From: Rostratula benghalensis
Lineage: Eukaryota; Chordata; Aves; Charadriiformes; Rostratulidae
Length of the DNA: 64,000 bases
Assembly: GCA_013399305.1 (NCBI GenBank)
Contig: VXAI01000013.1
Span: forward strand, 4,666,255-4,730,254
Direction of reading: 5' to 3'
Part shown: positions 25,301 through 37,333 of the stretch, piece after piece
Layout: every line of letters starts with the position of its first letter
Numbering within the stretch: the stretch's first letter is position 1
Position numbers and translations under genes: made by a program
Notes under the pieces: generated by a model
Seen by the model: the letters and a program-made list of their open reading frames with translations, nothing else
Database searches by the model: none
Told to the model about the DNA's origin: nothing

Positions 25301-28300
25301 CTACCCTTCTTGTGATTATACATAGCAGGGGAAAACAGCCAGAAAAACTAGGAAGTTAGTGACTCAGTTATACAGAGCCAGGTACCAGCACCCACGAGTG
25401 ACACAAAATGTCACAGTTAGCAGAACTATGATAGACATATTTCTACAGGGGCAATGCAGCATTCATAACTATGTGTGTGTATTTGTGTGTGGTCAGCAGT
25501 GTCCTTAAAAATAAAGCACTAGGGCACATATTAATGAACTGACATTACCATTCCTAAAAGTAGGGCCACACTGAGCTGTGTGCCCAGCTTGACAATGACT
25601 TTCTAGGATAAAAAATTACTGCAGACCCTGCACAGGTGGTACCAGGATGCATTACCAAATGTATTTTTAGAATTTTGCTGCTGAGAACAAAAGTAAAGAA
25701 GGGCAAGTGTTCTGAAAAGTATGAATTCAAATATAATCAGTAATGACCTCAGCTGAAATACTTTACTAAGTGAGAGTACAAGATACTTGCCCTCTGGCTC
25801 TTTTGCAAATACACAACTAGCATAATAGTTAGCACTCTCTTATTAGTAGGCAACAATAACTTTCTCAGTTGTTATCTGCTTGGTCTAAAAATCTACCAAG
25901 TTATTAGTCCATGTCAGTCTGATATAAAAGGTGCTCTAGAATATGGGGATAGAAATATATCAAAAAGTGGTACCCAGACACAATAATGATTGATAGGGTG
26001 GTCACTCGCTCAGCAAGCTGGTCTGTAAAATACTAGCAGGGCTCCCATTATTTAATCCAGCACATTGTTTCAGGGAAGTGCTGTAGGAGGTGTTAGCATG
26101 CAGATTTTTAAACATCTCTTGTTGCAGCCAAGATCCTGCTGCTTCTTCTTCATGCTGACAGCCAAGACCACTCCTCTCTCTTTCACTCCATGACTACCAA
26201 TCGTAGAGAATCAAGAAAAAAAATCTTTAGCAGCATACACGTCTGAGATGGAGAGGCATTTTGCTCAGAAGGGGCAAGATCTTACACTTACAAACTATTT
26301 CAGCATGTATTCACTGCTTGCAGAAGGTATGGAGTTAGAGGAGCTGCTAGTCCTTTGGGGGAAGCTGTTAATTGAGTCTTTGCAGTTTCAGCAGGGTGCA
26401 CAAAACAGCCTGCACATTACCAGTGCTGAGGTGCTCAATGGCATCACCTCTTCAGATTTCACCTGCACCCCTTCCACCCCTGTGTTTGGCGACTTGTACT
26501 TTTGCTGTCATTACCAGCAGACAGAGTAATTTCCTGGCAGGGTACATCTAGGGTATCCGAGGCAGCATGTGTCCCTGTGTGTGAGGGGAGGACTCCAAAT
26601 GCAGCCCTGCTGTAAGCCTATGGTACCTCAAGGTCCTGCCCTTACACCAGCATGAGAGAAGACTCCAGCCTGCCTCTGCAGTGTGTCCAGAGCTCTGCTG
26701 CCAGCAGATCCACAGCACTGCAGAGGTCCTCTAGGGACAGCTGGGGATCCAATCTGGCCATCAGCCACCCCTGGGTGGGTCTCTCACTGACCACTTGCAG
26801 CAAATATTCACAGCCCACAAGCTCTTGGGGCAAAGATTTCTCTTGCTCCTCTCTTCCCCCTTGAGCAGTAGAACCCCAGATCACGCTCTTGCTGCTGACA
26901 CACTGATAGCAAATAATCCAAAACAAGAGAATCACCTCTGGAATACTTCTGTATCTGCAGAGGGCTGCAACAATCTTTTTGACAATAATTTCTCAGTGAA
27001 GCATTTTCTGTGCAAATACTTTTAGCATAAATACTTGGGTTTTTCTTATGTAATTCAGAGACCTGAATTAAGAGTGAGGATGCCGCAGGGGCACAGGGTG
27101 GGTTAAGATTTAGAAGCTCCTATTTATCCCCTGTAGTTTGGTATAAATTTTGCAGCACATAATAGTCTTTGGTATAAGACTGCAGCAGATAACGATTTTC
27201 TCTTCCTACTTCCCCTCTGTGTCTGGTATCCCAGCTCCCTTTTCCTGTGTTGGTGACAGAGAAGTCACGTTCTGGCCCCACTTCTTTGCCATCTTCTGAT
27301 GATTCCTCTGTCTGTCAGTGACACATGATGACAGTGGCAGTGTCACTGCCACACCTTCCTCCTGAACTTACTCCATTCAGCATAGGTGTGTTTGCCCCTC
27401 CGCGACACTTTGTATTTGTTACACCATCCCACATATGTTGTCACAGTTCTTCTTGTTAACTAAGACACCTGGCTTTTGCTCAAGCTTGTCTCCTGCATTG
27501 CTCAGAACTTTCTCTTACGTTCCCTTAGCACTTCAAATCCACATGGTCTGTCTCCATGAGAAAATCTGCAAAGCTGAAGCAAAAACAGTTGAACAGGTTT
27601 TGATTCGAGGAAGCCTGAAAACTTACAATCCTATAATTTCCTGATCAGAAATTCTGCCCCTGCCTGACCAAAATGTGGCCAAAATTAGGAATGCTAAACT
27701 TGGCTCCATCTTGCTCATGCTTAAAAGACAACTTCACTTCAAACATTGCTTCAGAAGTCTTGAAATATATGAACGTGTGTGGCTGCTGCCAGACAAAGCT
27801 TTTTAAATTTTAGGGACTACGTGAGTGTTATAAGCAAGCCTCATGTCCAAAGTGGGTCTCTTTTAGAAAGGTCAGGATTCTTCTTCTGAGCTCCAGAAAT
27901 AGCCTACCCTAGGAAATGGACTGTTAGAACACATGGCCAGGTAAACTCATGTATGGGCAGTCATTTAGGCCGTTTGCTCTTCCTGGAAGTGCACATTTAA
28001 ATGTGCATCTAATTTGGAAAGAGTCTTTTTCAAATCTGTAGCTTGGAACGTCTGAGAAATGTGGAAGGCTGATGGTAAAATAGGCCAGGTTTGTTTCGTT
28101 CCTCATTCTGTAAATACATTAAGCAGCCCAATAATGCACAGGCAGTAGGTGGTTAAGAGTGGGGAAGTCATCTTCCTGCAAATATTTTCTGAGCATGTGA
28201 TTTTTAAATTCTGTGAATACTGTCCACAGTATTTTTAAGACACTAAAATGCTCAGAGTAGGGAGCATGACAGACTCATGACAGGAGATAACTACCTGGCA

Positions 28301-28499
28301 CAGTTCTCTGGTCTTTGATGGGTGGGTAGCTGCAGTAGAAGGCTGTTACACTCCATAAATCTTCCCCATTAAAAGGGGGTTTAAGAGCAACATTTTGGAT
28401 AGCAAGCTGCTGCTGAGATTTGGGATTCTTGAGCTCAGCAGACTCTAGACGGTTTTGACCAGCCTCTTCCCACTCCATCCAGGCCTTCTTAATCTCTGC

Positions 28500-28690
28500 T
28501 TTTGTTTGTCAGCTCCCAGTCTCCTGCTCCATTTCCCCTTCCTCCAGACTTAGGAGTTTCCACTCCCCCAACCTTATTCTCTCCCATGTCCTCTTCCACT
28601 CAGTTCCCCACCCCTAGGAGCCTCTCCTGCAAAACTCTTGTCTTCCTTTCTTTTCTGATGCCGAGATTCTCTTTTGATTCTTTTCTGATC
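28500..28690. repeat. Pyrimidine-rich tract
   Basis: C/T-rich run (for example CTCCATTTCCCCTTCCTCC) with few purines on the + strand. No gene is seen. Such tracts can form triplex DNA and often create chance open frames. Confidence 0.6.
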
Positions 28691-30069
28691 TCTGGTTAGA
28701 GCTGGGAGATTAGTAACAACATGAATGTATAGAAAAAGAGATTTCTTTCCTTTTGCTCACAGTATCTGCAGCCAGGTATGTCTTCATAGCGCCAGCAACT
28801 GGGATGTGCAATTTCACAGAAAGTCCTGATTTGGTGCTGTTCCCTTGGGATGGTGAATGGTCAGCGCACCAACACCGGTGCTGGCACATGTGTGGCTTGG
28901 TCAGAGTGCTAGAGCATCTGCAGGAACAAAAAAAGATGCACACCAAGCATCTTGAAGAGAGAAGAAACAGCTCAAGTGGAATAACATTTTGAGGAACCAA
29001 TAAAGGAGAACCTCCTCTTTCTCTGCCCTTTTGCAATACATTTCAAGCTTCTGCTTGAAAGCTTCCAAAGGAAACAGGTGTCAGCATTTCACAGTGTTCA
29101 AACAATAGATTGTTTCCTTAATGGTCTACCCAGAAACTTTACAAGAAAATAGTGTAAAAATTCAGCCTGAAGAAAATAATCCTTCTCAGTTTTGCCAGTT
29201 CCTAGGAAAACAGAAAAACTCTGGAATTAAATTTAAGGGCAGCTTCAATTGCAGGTGTCATTACTGTTTTATCCCTAAAAAAGTTTGGTGTTGTTTAGAT
29301 TTTCCTGGAATTTTAAAATTGTTTTAGCAACCAGAGGGAACAGCTGGTGTTTCTAAAGCTGTTCTCCAGTAGTCTTATTCACTGTTTATTATTTGCAGCT
29401 CGGTAGTGAACACGGGTCCAAATAGCTTTGGAACACCATGTTTTTAATCTTTATAGGTGTTTTGCTGCAACCCAGTAACATCCGCAAGGGCCTAGAAATA
29501 TCAGGACAATTAGAGGACCAGAAATAGTGATCTTTGTGTAAATAAGGGATACCAAATAGCGGTCAGTTGAAGCACTTGCTCAAGGGTATACTAAAAGGGC
29601 TCTCTCAGAGCCAGCTACTGAGCTTGTATCTCCCAAGGTCTTACCCATCAGAACATCCTTCCCTTTCCAGCTGTCTAAAAAATGGGAGATAACTGGCTCT
29701 GCTGGGTAATTATGTGTCAGAGTAAAGGAATTTGAAATGTGGCACCCTTCAAGGCTCTTCTCCTTTCCCATTTCCCATGCTGTAAATACGAAGTCTCTTG
29801 GTGAGATCATTACTGAACACAGGACAGAGTATTACCCTTATGCTGATGAAGCAAGATATATTTTTCTGGCCCCACAGGTGCTCCATGGGAAATTTTGAAA
29901 GATACAGTTAACTGAATGTGTCAAGAGTTATTCATCCCGGAACCCTCCTTGTCTTGGCAGAGGTCACACACCTCAAGAGGGTATTCAAAAGTCCCCCAAC
30001 TTATCACCACACTGCATATGCTATCAGAGCCCTTTTTTTAATTTTGATTCAGTTGCATTATTCCAAGCC

Positions 30070-30260
30070 CCCATCACAGGACCCTTGGTAGGGCAGCTGA
30101 TGTCGTGGCAGCTGTATATTATCTCAATGTGATGGGAAATTGTGATACATTATGTCCACCCAGCAAATTTTTTGCATCAGCCGCTGCTTATTATTTATAA
30201 ATCTTTCACCGTGCTTTACATTGGCTATATTTAAGAACTACTCACTGGGCTCTAAACTGG
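30070..30260. promoter_or_regulatory. Possible conserved non-coding element
   Basis: A unique, repeat-free block with TTATTATTTATAAAT, a Hox/POU-like GGGAAATTGTGATACATTATG and a CAGCTG E-box (30110-30115). This texture is often seen in vertebrate enhancers. No conservation data are available here. Confidence 0.2.
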
Positions 30261-30516
30261 CATGCCTCTGTGCTCATACACCACCCACTGCTGAAAGTTT
30301 CTACTACTGAATATGAAGTCAGCTGGATAGTTCAATTCTGTTAAGACAGTCCTCCAGAATAAAATCCCTTCTACATCACATCTGTTCCCATTTACCCATT
30401 CCTGGTGTTATGAATTTAGACTGAAAATATGCCTCTATGTTCTTGATTGTAACATTAACATACAACACAAAATAGAAATTGTGACATATACACTCTAGTA
30501 AGTGTATGGCAGAACT

Positions 30517-30533
30517 TGTGTGTGTGTGTGTGT
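30517..30533. repeat. (TG)n microsatellite
   Basis: About eight perfect TG units, followed by interrupted TG-rich sequence to about 30550. Confidence 0.95.
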
Positions 30534-32268
30534 AAGAGTATGTGTGCATATGTGATTTACAATGTACAGCATTATAAAAATGTAATTAGTATTAAATTGG
30601 ACTATGCAATCTGTACAAAAAATCTACTTATAGGATTTTGGGATATCAGTGTTATATATTTTCATATTCCCATAATAATTTTATAAGTACTCTAAGAAAC
30701 ACTGTGTAACTTTTCTACTTTGTCCTTCTATGTGCACAGTTGCATTTCAAATGCTATTCAAGATTATAGTCTCTTGTGCTATACGGATGTCACAGAATAT
30801 GTAAATATTTTATTGCAAAATGCACATACTGTGACTTGTGCCCCAGAAGGTATGCCCTAATTTATAAGTGCTTGATGAAGAAGTTTAGATTCTATTTGAT
30901 TTTATTTATTTTTGATAGCATAGCAGGAAAGCTAGTGTGCAGGGGACAATCTTGATAGATATGCTATGACAGATCCAGTGTTTTATAAAATCTTCTACCC
31001 CAAAGAAATCTGTTCTCCTGCAGTGATGGCTCATGGGAAACTCAGATCACTTCCATTAGCAAGGATGCATTGGTAACATTACTGTATTCAGATCTCGGGA
31101 TGTCATTTTAGCCTAAGATTTATCCAGTGAACATAAAGAAAGCATAGGATTTTCTTGGATGGACTCAGAGTGGCTGCTGTGCATTAGTTCCCAGCACAAA
31201 GATACCTGCAATATGTATATTTTTTTCCTTCTGTTTTGCTACCCTTCCTTCACAGTTGCTCAGTCACCACCTTGTATTTTTCAGGGAACAAAGCTACTCT
31301 CCCTACCAAGAACACTCCAGGGCCCTCTGATGAGAAACCCCTTCCCCCACACATGGCCTCAGAGTCTCACATCTGTCTGTCTGAAGTCATTAATCCAAAG
31401 ACTTCAATGAGGGCGGGATTCTCACGCTAATAAGCTGGCAGCTTGGGTTGTGCTCTGTTTCCTGGCTCAAGCTACAGCCTTCCCTGCAAGTGGTTAGAAA
31501 GAGCAGCCCCTCATTTTAAGCAATGCTCAAGCGGGTGGCTCGGGCTGAACTGCGAGTGCTTTTCAGAGAGGCTCAGAAGGAGGAATCTTCAATGAAAATA
31601 AAAGCAAAGCCCTTTCCTAATTAAAATATTAATTGAATGTATTTTAAAAATTTACATGAATCACTCCTGCTGTCCCTTATCTTTGTAATGTTGAAGGCGA
31701 TATGACAGAAGCCTTAGCTCACGGCGAGGTACAATTCATCCCGGCTCAGACTGTATGATGCACATGTGTTTCCCAGGAAATGTGTATGTATGTGGTTCAC
31801 TCTACAGTAACTTAACATTTTACCAGAACCTAAATGAAATACAGTTTGACAGTGGCTGCTAAGAGCAAAAAAAATATGCATATCAAAACAGATAACATTC
31901 ATTTCATGATTAGATTATAATTCTGAACTTACAGCCTGTAAGCAAAAATGGAGAGAAAAATAAATGCCATTTAATAAATGTCTGTTTCAAAACAGAGCTA
32001 TTTAAAATGGGATTCTAGATTATTTGGTGGATTTTTTATTATTAATTTTTAAAACATTTTTAATCATCTCTTGCAGGCAATAATATATTTTCCTTCTGGA
32101 AAACATATAGCTTTCTCTATTGTCCAGGATCCCATGGAATTAAGTTCTGTGGGAACACATTTCTAAAGCTCTTTACAGCAACCAAACGGGATCCTTGACC
32201 TTTTCCTCTGGTCCCTTTATGCCATGAAGTACACCTATTAAAAAGGACCTAAGATAAGTGAGATTTTC

Positions 32269-32301
32269 CTGATTTAAGAAAATTGCTGATTTAAGAAAAT
32301 G
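32269..32301. repeat. Short tandem duplication, 16-17 bp unit
   Basis: CTGATTTAAGAAAATTG at 32269-32285 is followed directly by CTGATTTAAGAAAATG at 32286-32301. The two copies are nearly identical. Confidence 0.9.
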
Positions 32302-33030
32302 CCGTCTAGGATGGCACTGTGACACCGCTCAGGAGGAGAGATATGGCTAACAGTCCAGAGAACTACTTCTGTGAGTATCTCTGAACCCCCAAAGCAGTTT
32401 TTACAAGCTTTAGAGTCAATGTAGCTAAAAGGCAATTTACTTTAACTCTGTCCCTGTGTCTTTGCTGACCTGATTAGCAAAGAACAACCACAGCCAAAAA
32501 TTTGTTCCACAAGTCATTCGCCTACCACCCAAGTGAATACATTCCTAGTAAGGAAAATGACCACACTCTGTGTCAAGCTATCCTCAGTGTTGTAAAAATG
32601 CTTCCTGCAATTTATTAATAGGCATAGGTAACAAGTGCCTCCTCACGATATTTCATTTGACAGAGACATTCTGGTAACAATGTTGCTTGCTTAAATTAGG
32701 GTAATCACCCATCATTTTAATGGCATCATACTAGCTCATGCAGCAAGCTGAGGTTTCCACCTCCACAGACACAAGTGCTGATGCAGTTTAGATAGAAAAA
32801 GCACAGTCTAATATAACATGACCACAAACAGCTTTTACCAATGCCCTCAGAAGCCTTGTGTGGTCCAGGACATCTATGATTCAGAAGACCAGTGACACAA
32901 AAACTGGCATCCCTGAATGCCTTTTCTCCTCAACGACCTGCTGACATTACCAGCGATGTTATGCTCTGTCCCCATTAACAGATGTTGGCAAATTGGAACT
33001 ATGCTACAGAAGGCAAGAATTTCAGTCTTT

Positions 33031-33049
33031 AAAAAAAAAAAAAAAAAAA
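33031..33049. repeat. Poly(A) run
   Basis: Nineteen consecutive A residues. I see no retroposed gene body immediately upstream, so I do not call a processed pseudogene. Confidence 0.95.
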
Positions 33050-34199
33050 GAAAATTATGCTAATACAGAAAATCAAGCTACATCTAAAAGAGGTAACAGG
33101 TATGTTCCTTGTGAGGACATAACATGAAAATGCACAAAAAGTAACCTCCAGCTGCTGAGATGCAATTAGTAGATCTCCCAACTCATTGTTAACCTTCAGA
33201 GCTATCAGTTTATCATGGGATATAAAAGTGGGAGAGAGGAAAAAATAAAAGAGGAGGGAAAGCCAAAGCAAAACAGAAAAGAAAACCCCAAAGTCAAAGA
33301 AAATATGAGATTTGACAACTAGGGCATGATCAAAATTCATTGCAGTGAATTGGAATATTCTTACCAACTTTAACACACTCTGGATCTGTCCTTAACTGAG
33401 AACAACGATGACATGAAAGAGAGAATGTGTATGAAATATACCATACAGTTTTAAATAACTCTTCTCCCCAGGGTGATGTATGTATTTATGAAGAAGAAAG
33501 CAAACAAAATACACAGAGTGGGCTAGGATTCAGGGAAAAGATGAACTGTAGAAGATGACTTGTGTGAGCAACAGCAAAGCAAAAAATCTTGTGCTTAATC
33601 TGAATGTATGAGCATTTCCAAAAAAAGTTGCATAATTACTTCAGTGATGAAAAGTAAATATATTCTTACAATTTCATGGTCAAAATGCTCAGTGGCTTTC
33701 AGGATAAAGACAAGAACAAGTTAATGATACCAAAGGAGATTGTTAAAAGATGTTATTAAAAATAAATGCAACAATAGTCCAAAATTAGGGTTGCTTTGGT
33801 AGAAGAGAGGTAGACAAAACTCATGATTCCCAGATATATGTATTCATTACTTGTTCTTATTGAAAGCAGATTTGTCAGAAAACAAGAACAAAAACCTGCT
33901 ATTGATAGCACGCAGGTAAGAAAAACAGTTGCACCCAGACAATTAGTCCAGGTTAAAAGCATTCCTGAGTACACACTGAAAATACTCAGCCCTCAAAAAT
34001 TATTTCTGAGAAGTCATAAAGCATAGCAAGGGTAGCGTCAAACTTCAATAAAGGGAAGAAGAGTAGTTTATTAAACAAGGAGCCTAATTTCAAGCATATT
34101 CTGTAATGTAAAGGAACAGAACAACTGCTGAGGGGAGGAAAGAAAATAAATGGAGAAAAACCCAACCCCAAACACTTCTCTAAACATTCAAAGGATAAT

Positions 34200-34630
34200 G
34201 GAACAATAAGCAATAAGCAGCACAGGTTCACAGGGAACATGAAGTGCCAAGGAAACGTGATTGCTTTTTTGATAGAACTGCAAAAATCCTGGATGAAAGA
34301 TACACAGCATGATTTTAATAAAGGATTTAATACAGTGTCTCACTAAATCTCCCAAAATGAATTCAAATTGCTTTGGACATAAGCACTGTCATGTAAATTG
34401 AAAACAGGTTGAAGGATCACAAACACTGGCTGATGAGAAATGGCAGCGGATTGCACTAAGTCATGGGGAAGGATGCAGTGGATCTCCTGCAAGGTATAAA
34501 GTTGTTTCTTGTTTTAATAAATTCATTAATAAGCTGGAAGAAAACATAAGCAGCATGCAAATGAGCTCTGCAGATGAAATTGCAGTTGAAGTAACATTAA
34601 AGTGGAAGAAAATAACAAACTAAAGTCCTA
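34200..34630 (+). mobile_element. Ancient LINE (CR1/L3-type) reverse-transcriptase relic
   Basis: Translation of 34311-34343 reads DFNKGFNTVSH. This is a decayed form of the reverse-transcriptase motif DFSKAFDTVSH found in CR1/L2/L3-clade LINEs. About 170 bases later (34513-34590, now one frame over) it reads FNKFINKLEE, then SSADE. That corresponds to the LFNIFINDLEEG...FADDT block carrying the catalytic aspartates. The order and spacing fit a single RT domain that has lost its frame. The first catalytic-motif Asp is kept, but the second Asp is now Glu. It is far more diverged than the other CR1 copies here, so it is probably a much older insertion. Confidence 0.78.
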
Positions 34631-34642
34631 ACCAACTAACTT

Positions 34643-34659
34643 AAAAAAAAAAAAAAAAA
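34643..34659. repeat. Poly(A) run
   Basis: Seventeen A residues directly after the old LINE relic. CR1-clade elements do not usually end in poly(A), so this is probably unrelated simple sequence. Confidence 0.9.
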
Positions 34660-35404
34660 GACACCATCCCGCTACTGCATCGGAGAAGAGACAGTCAACA
34701 GCAGATAAACAAGTATTTTGTATGGGCAAAGCAATGGCCTACACTTACCCTTACCAGGAAGGGCAGCGTATGTGTGAGGGTTTGGAGTGCACTGCACCGG
34801 ACACAAAAGTTACGGTACGTTTGGGCTGCATACTTAGCATTCTATTGCTGCAAGGGAAAGATGAAAATATTCCGTGCATGGAGAAAACTTAAGGTTTTAA
34901 GTGTTTACAATACATTTTAGCATTCCAAACTAGAGAAAAGTCAGGAGGGAGAGATGGAGATCACAGCACTGGGAGATAACAAGAGGTGCTGGGGACAAAC
35001 AACCTGAAGTTGTCTGCTCCATGTTTTCGAGGGCTGAGGAAGCCTCTGCACCGTAAACTCACTCTCTCCATTTTATTCCTTAAACCCTTCTTCTTTTCAT
35101 CATGTTCTCTCAAGAAAATCAGTTCTTCTTCACATGGGACTTCTTTTTTTTTTTTCCTGTCATCCTTCTTCCCCCTCTCTTTGTCTTTTACAAACTCTTT
35201 CTCAGCTCCCTTTCCCCTCTTTCTTCATTTCTCTTCATAGCTATGCTGGCTGCTTAAAAAAAACAACTGAGATGCCATTCAACTGTGTCTGACACTCTGG
35301 GATTTATGTTATCGCCCAGAGTTTAAAACACATATAGGTGTGGTGCATATGGACATGGTTTAGTGGTGGGTTTGGCACTTTTAAGTTGATGGCTGGCCTC
35401 CATA
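34660..35404. other. Intergenic DNA with pyrimidine-rich tract
   Basis: No gene is recognised. From about 35080 to 35240 the sequence is almost wholly C and T with a run of about 14 T. This produces a chance Ser/Phe-rich open frame at 34986-35240. Confidence 0.6.
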
Positions 35405-35885
35405 AGCTTAAAGTTGGCAGGCTTGGGGAAAAATGACTGGAGAGCTGTCTGACAGAAAAGGACCTGAGGTATTGGTTGACTGTTGGCTGAACATGAGCCA
35501 GCAGTGTGCCCAGGTAGCCAAGAAGGCCAACAGCATCCTGGCCTGTATCAGGAACAGTGTGGTGAGTAGGACCTGGGAGGTGATCATCCCCCTCTACTCA
35601 GCACTGTCGAGGCACCACCTTGAGTACTGTGTCCAGTTTTGGGCCCCCTACCACAAAAAAGAGATTTTGGTTCTGGAGTGTGTCCAGAGAATGACAACAA
35701 TGCTGGTGAGGGCTCTGGAGAGTAAGTTGTATGAGAAGAGCCTGAGGGAGTCGGGGTTGTTCAGCTTAGAGAATAGGAGGCTGAGGGAAGACCTCATCAC
35801 TCTCCACAACTACCTGAAAGGAGGTTGTAGAGAGGTGGGGGGTGGTCTCTTCTCCCAAGTCACAGGTGATAGGACCATGGCCGGT
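35405..35885 (+). mobile_element. CR1 LINE, ORF2 C-terminal fragment
   Basis: An open frame at 35433-35927 encodes the C-terminal part of CR1 ORF2. Recognisable blocks are [19 protein letters not shown], then [17 protein letters not shown], then [19 protein letters not shown]. The element is truncated at both ends. Similarity stops near 35885, before the usual 3' UTR and octamer tail. The frame is unusually intact over about 150 codons, but with no catalytic RT or endonuclease domain present it cannot be active. Confidence 0.92.
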
Positions 35886-36411
35886 TTTCTGTATCAGCAA
35901 AGTAAAAGGATTCTGGTAAATATATGAAAAAATAAGACATAAGAAAAAAGAAAAATCCACAAAACCAACCAAACAAAAAAAAACCCCAAATAGACAAATA
36001 GCTAAGAAGTGTCTAAAATGCAATGATCAAAACAATTTTACCATGGTGGATGCTTTAGAAAAATCACTGTTAGGTTGAAAGCTGAAACTAACATTTTAAA
36101 AGTCTATAAAGGTTTAACTTGGGTCCATAAGACACTTACAGCCCTTCTAAATTTCTTACTGATTACAGACTGAAAAACTTAGATAAACTTTTAAAAAGCA
36201 AACGTTTCATTATTTTTTCCCTGATCTGAATTTTATATCCAGGCAAAGAAAAAACAAACAAAAAATCCACAAAATACTCTAGTATTGTAGATTATTGAGA
36301 CCTTTTAGTTTGAGCACTTTGCACAGAAACTTGTGAAGTTGGTCACAGGTAAAAGGGATGATGCTGACATGAGAGACTGAAACAGAATGATTTGATTTGG
36401 ATGAAAATTTA
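35886..36411. other. Spacer between two CR1 copies
   Basis: About 525 bases of A-rich sequence with no recognised feature. Confidence 0.5.
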
Positions 36412-37333
36412 GAGGGATGAATAGACAGAGGGATTGAGTCCACCATCAGCAAGTTTGCAGATGACACCAAGCTGTGTGGTATTGTCCATACACCAGAGGG
36501 GCGGGATGTCTTCTAGAGGGACCTGAACAGGCTGGAGAGGTGGGCCCAAGTGAATCTCATGATGTTCAACAAGAGCAAGTGCAGGGTTCTGCACCTGGGC
36601 TGGAACAATCCTCACTGTCAATACAGACTAGGAGATGAAGTACTAAAAAGCAGCACTGAGGAAAGGGACTTGGGGGTCCTGATGGATGAGAAGGTGGACA
36701 TGAGCAGGCAATATGCACTTGCAGCCCAGAAGGCAAATCACATCCTGGGCTGGATCAAAAGAAGTGTTACCAGCAGAACCAGAGAAGTGATTCTGCCATT
36801 TTGCTCTGCTCTGGTGAGACCTCACTGGAGTACTGTGTGCAGGTCTGGAGCCCTCACTATAGGAAGGACATGGACCTGATGGAGCGGGTCCAGAGGAGGG
36901 CCACAAAGATGATCAGGGGGTTGGAGCACCTTTGCTACGAGGACAGGCTGAGGGAGCTGGGGTTGTTCAGCCTGGAGAAGAGGAGGCTCTGGGGAGACCT
37001 AACAGTAACCTTCCAGTACCCGAAAGGGGCCTGCAGGAGGGTCTGTTTACAAAGGCTTGCAGTGACAGGACGAGGGGCAATGGCTTCAAGCTGGAGAACA
37101 GAAGATTTAGACAGGATATTAGGAATAGTTTCTTTACTATAAGGGTGGTGGAGCACCAGAACAGGTTGCCCAGGGAGGTGGTTGAGGCCCCTTCCCTAGA
37201 GATATTTAAGGTGAGGGTCGACGAGGCCCTGGGTAACATTTTCTAGTCGGGGGTGTTCCTGCTCACTGTGGGGAGGTTGGACTAGATGACCCTAGGGGTC
37301 CCTTATGGCCTGGACAATTCTATGATTCTATGA
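36412..37333 (+). mobile_element. CR1 LINE with intact 3' end
   Basis: The longest CR1 copy here. It starts inside the reverse transcriptase: SKFADDTKL at about 36448-36474 contains the FADD form of the YxDD active site. It runs through the rest of ORF2 and ends with ATTCTATG ATTCTATGA at 37317-37333, the typical CR1 terminal octamers. ORF2 is broken by an in-frame TAG near 36513. A one-base loss near 36825 moves the protein from ...[11 protein letters not shown] into the frame reading [16 protein letters not shown]. The 5' end is truncated. It is a separate insertion from the copy at 35405, because both contain the same ORF2 region. Confidence 0.95.

Larger units (their letters stand above)
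22351..34199. other. Intergenic DNA, no gene recognised
   Basis: Nearly 12 kb of AT-rich DNA. Open frames up to 115 codons (33029-33376 minus, 28710-29036 minus) lack domains and are driven by base composition. The stretch contains a pyrimidine-rich tract at 28500-28690, a TG microsatellite at 30517-30533, a 16-17 bp tandem duplication at 32269-32301 and a 19-A run at 33031-33049. A possible conserved element lies at 30070-30260. Confidence 0.5.

Noticed and set aside
26248..26529. 93-codon open frame, + strand
   Set aside because: The length is within chance for this much non-coding DNA. No domain is seen and no splice partners were found.
28710..29036. 108-codon Cys-rich open frame, - strand, with an overlapping 79-codon + frame
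   Set aside because: Both frames overlap in the same DNA and neither matches a known family or has promoter or poly(A) support.
33029..33376. 115-codon hydrophobic open frame, - strand
   Set aside because: It is Phe/Leu-rich because the + strand is A-rich, ends in a poly-Phe run made by the poly(A) tract, and shows no family resemblance.
33031..34659. Poly(A) runs as marks of processed pseudogenes
   Set aside because: No gene body, target-site duplication or coding similarity upstream of either run.
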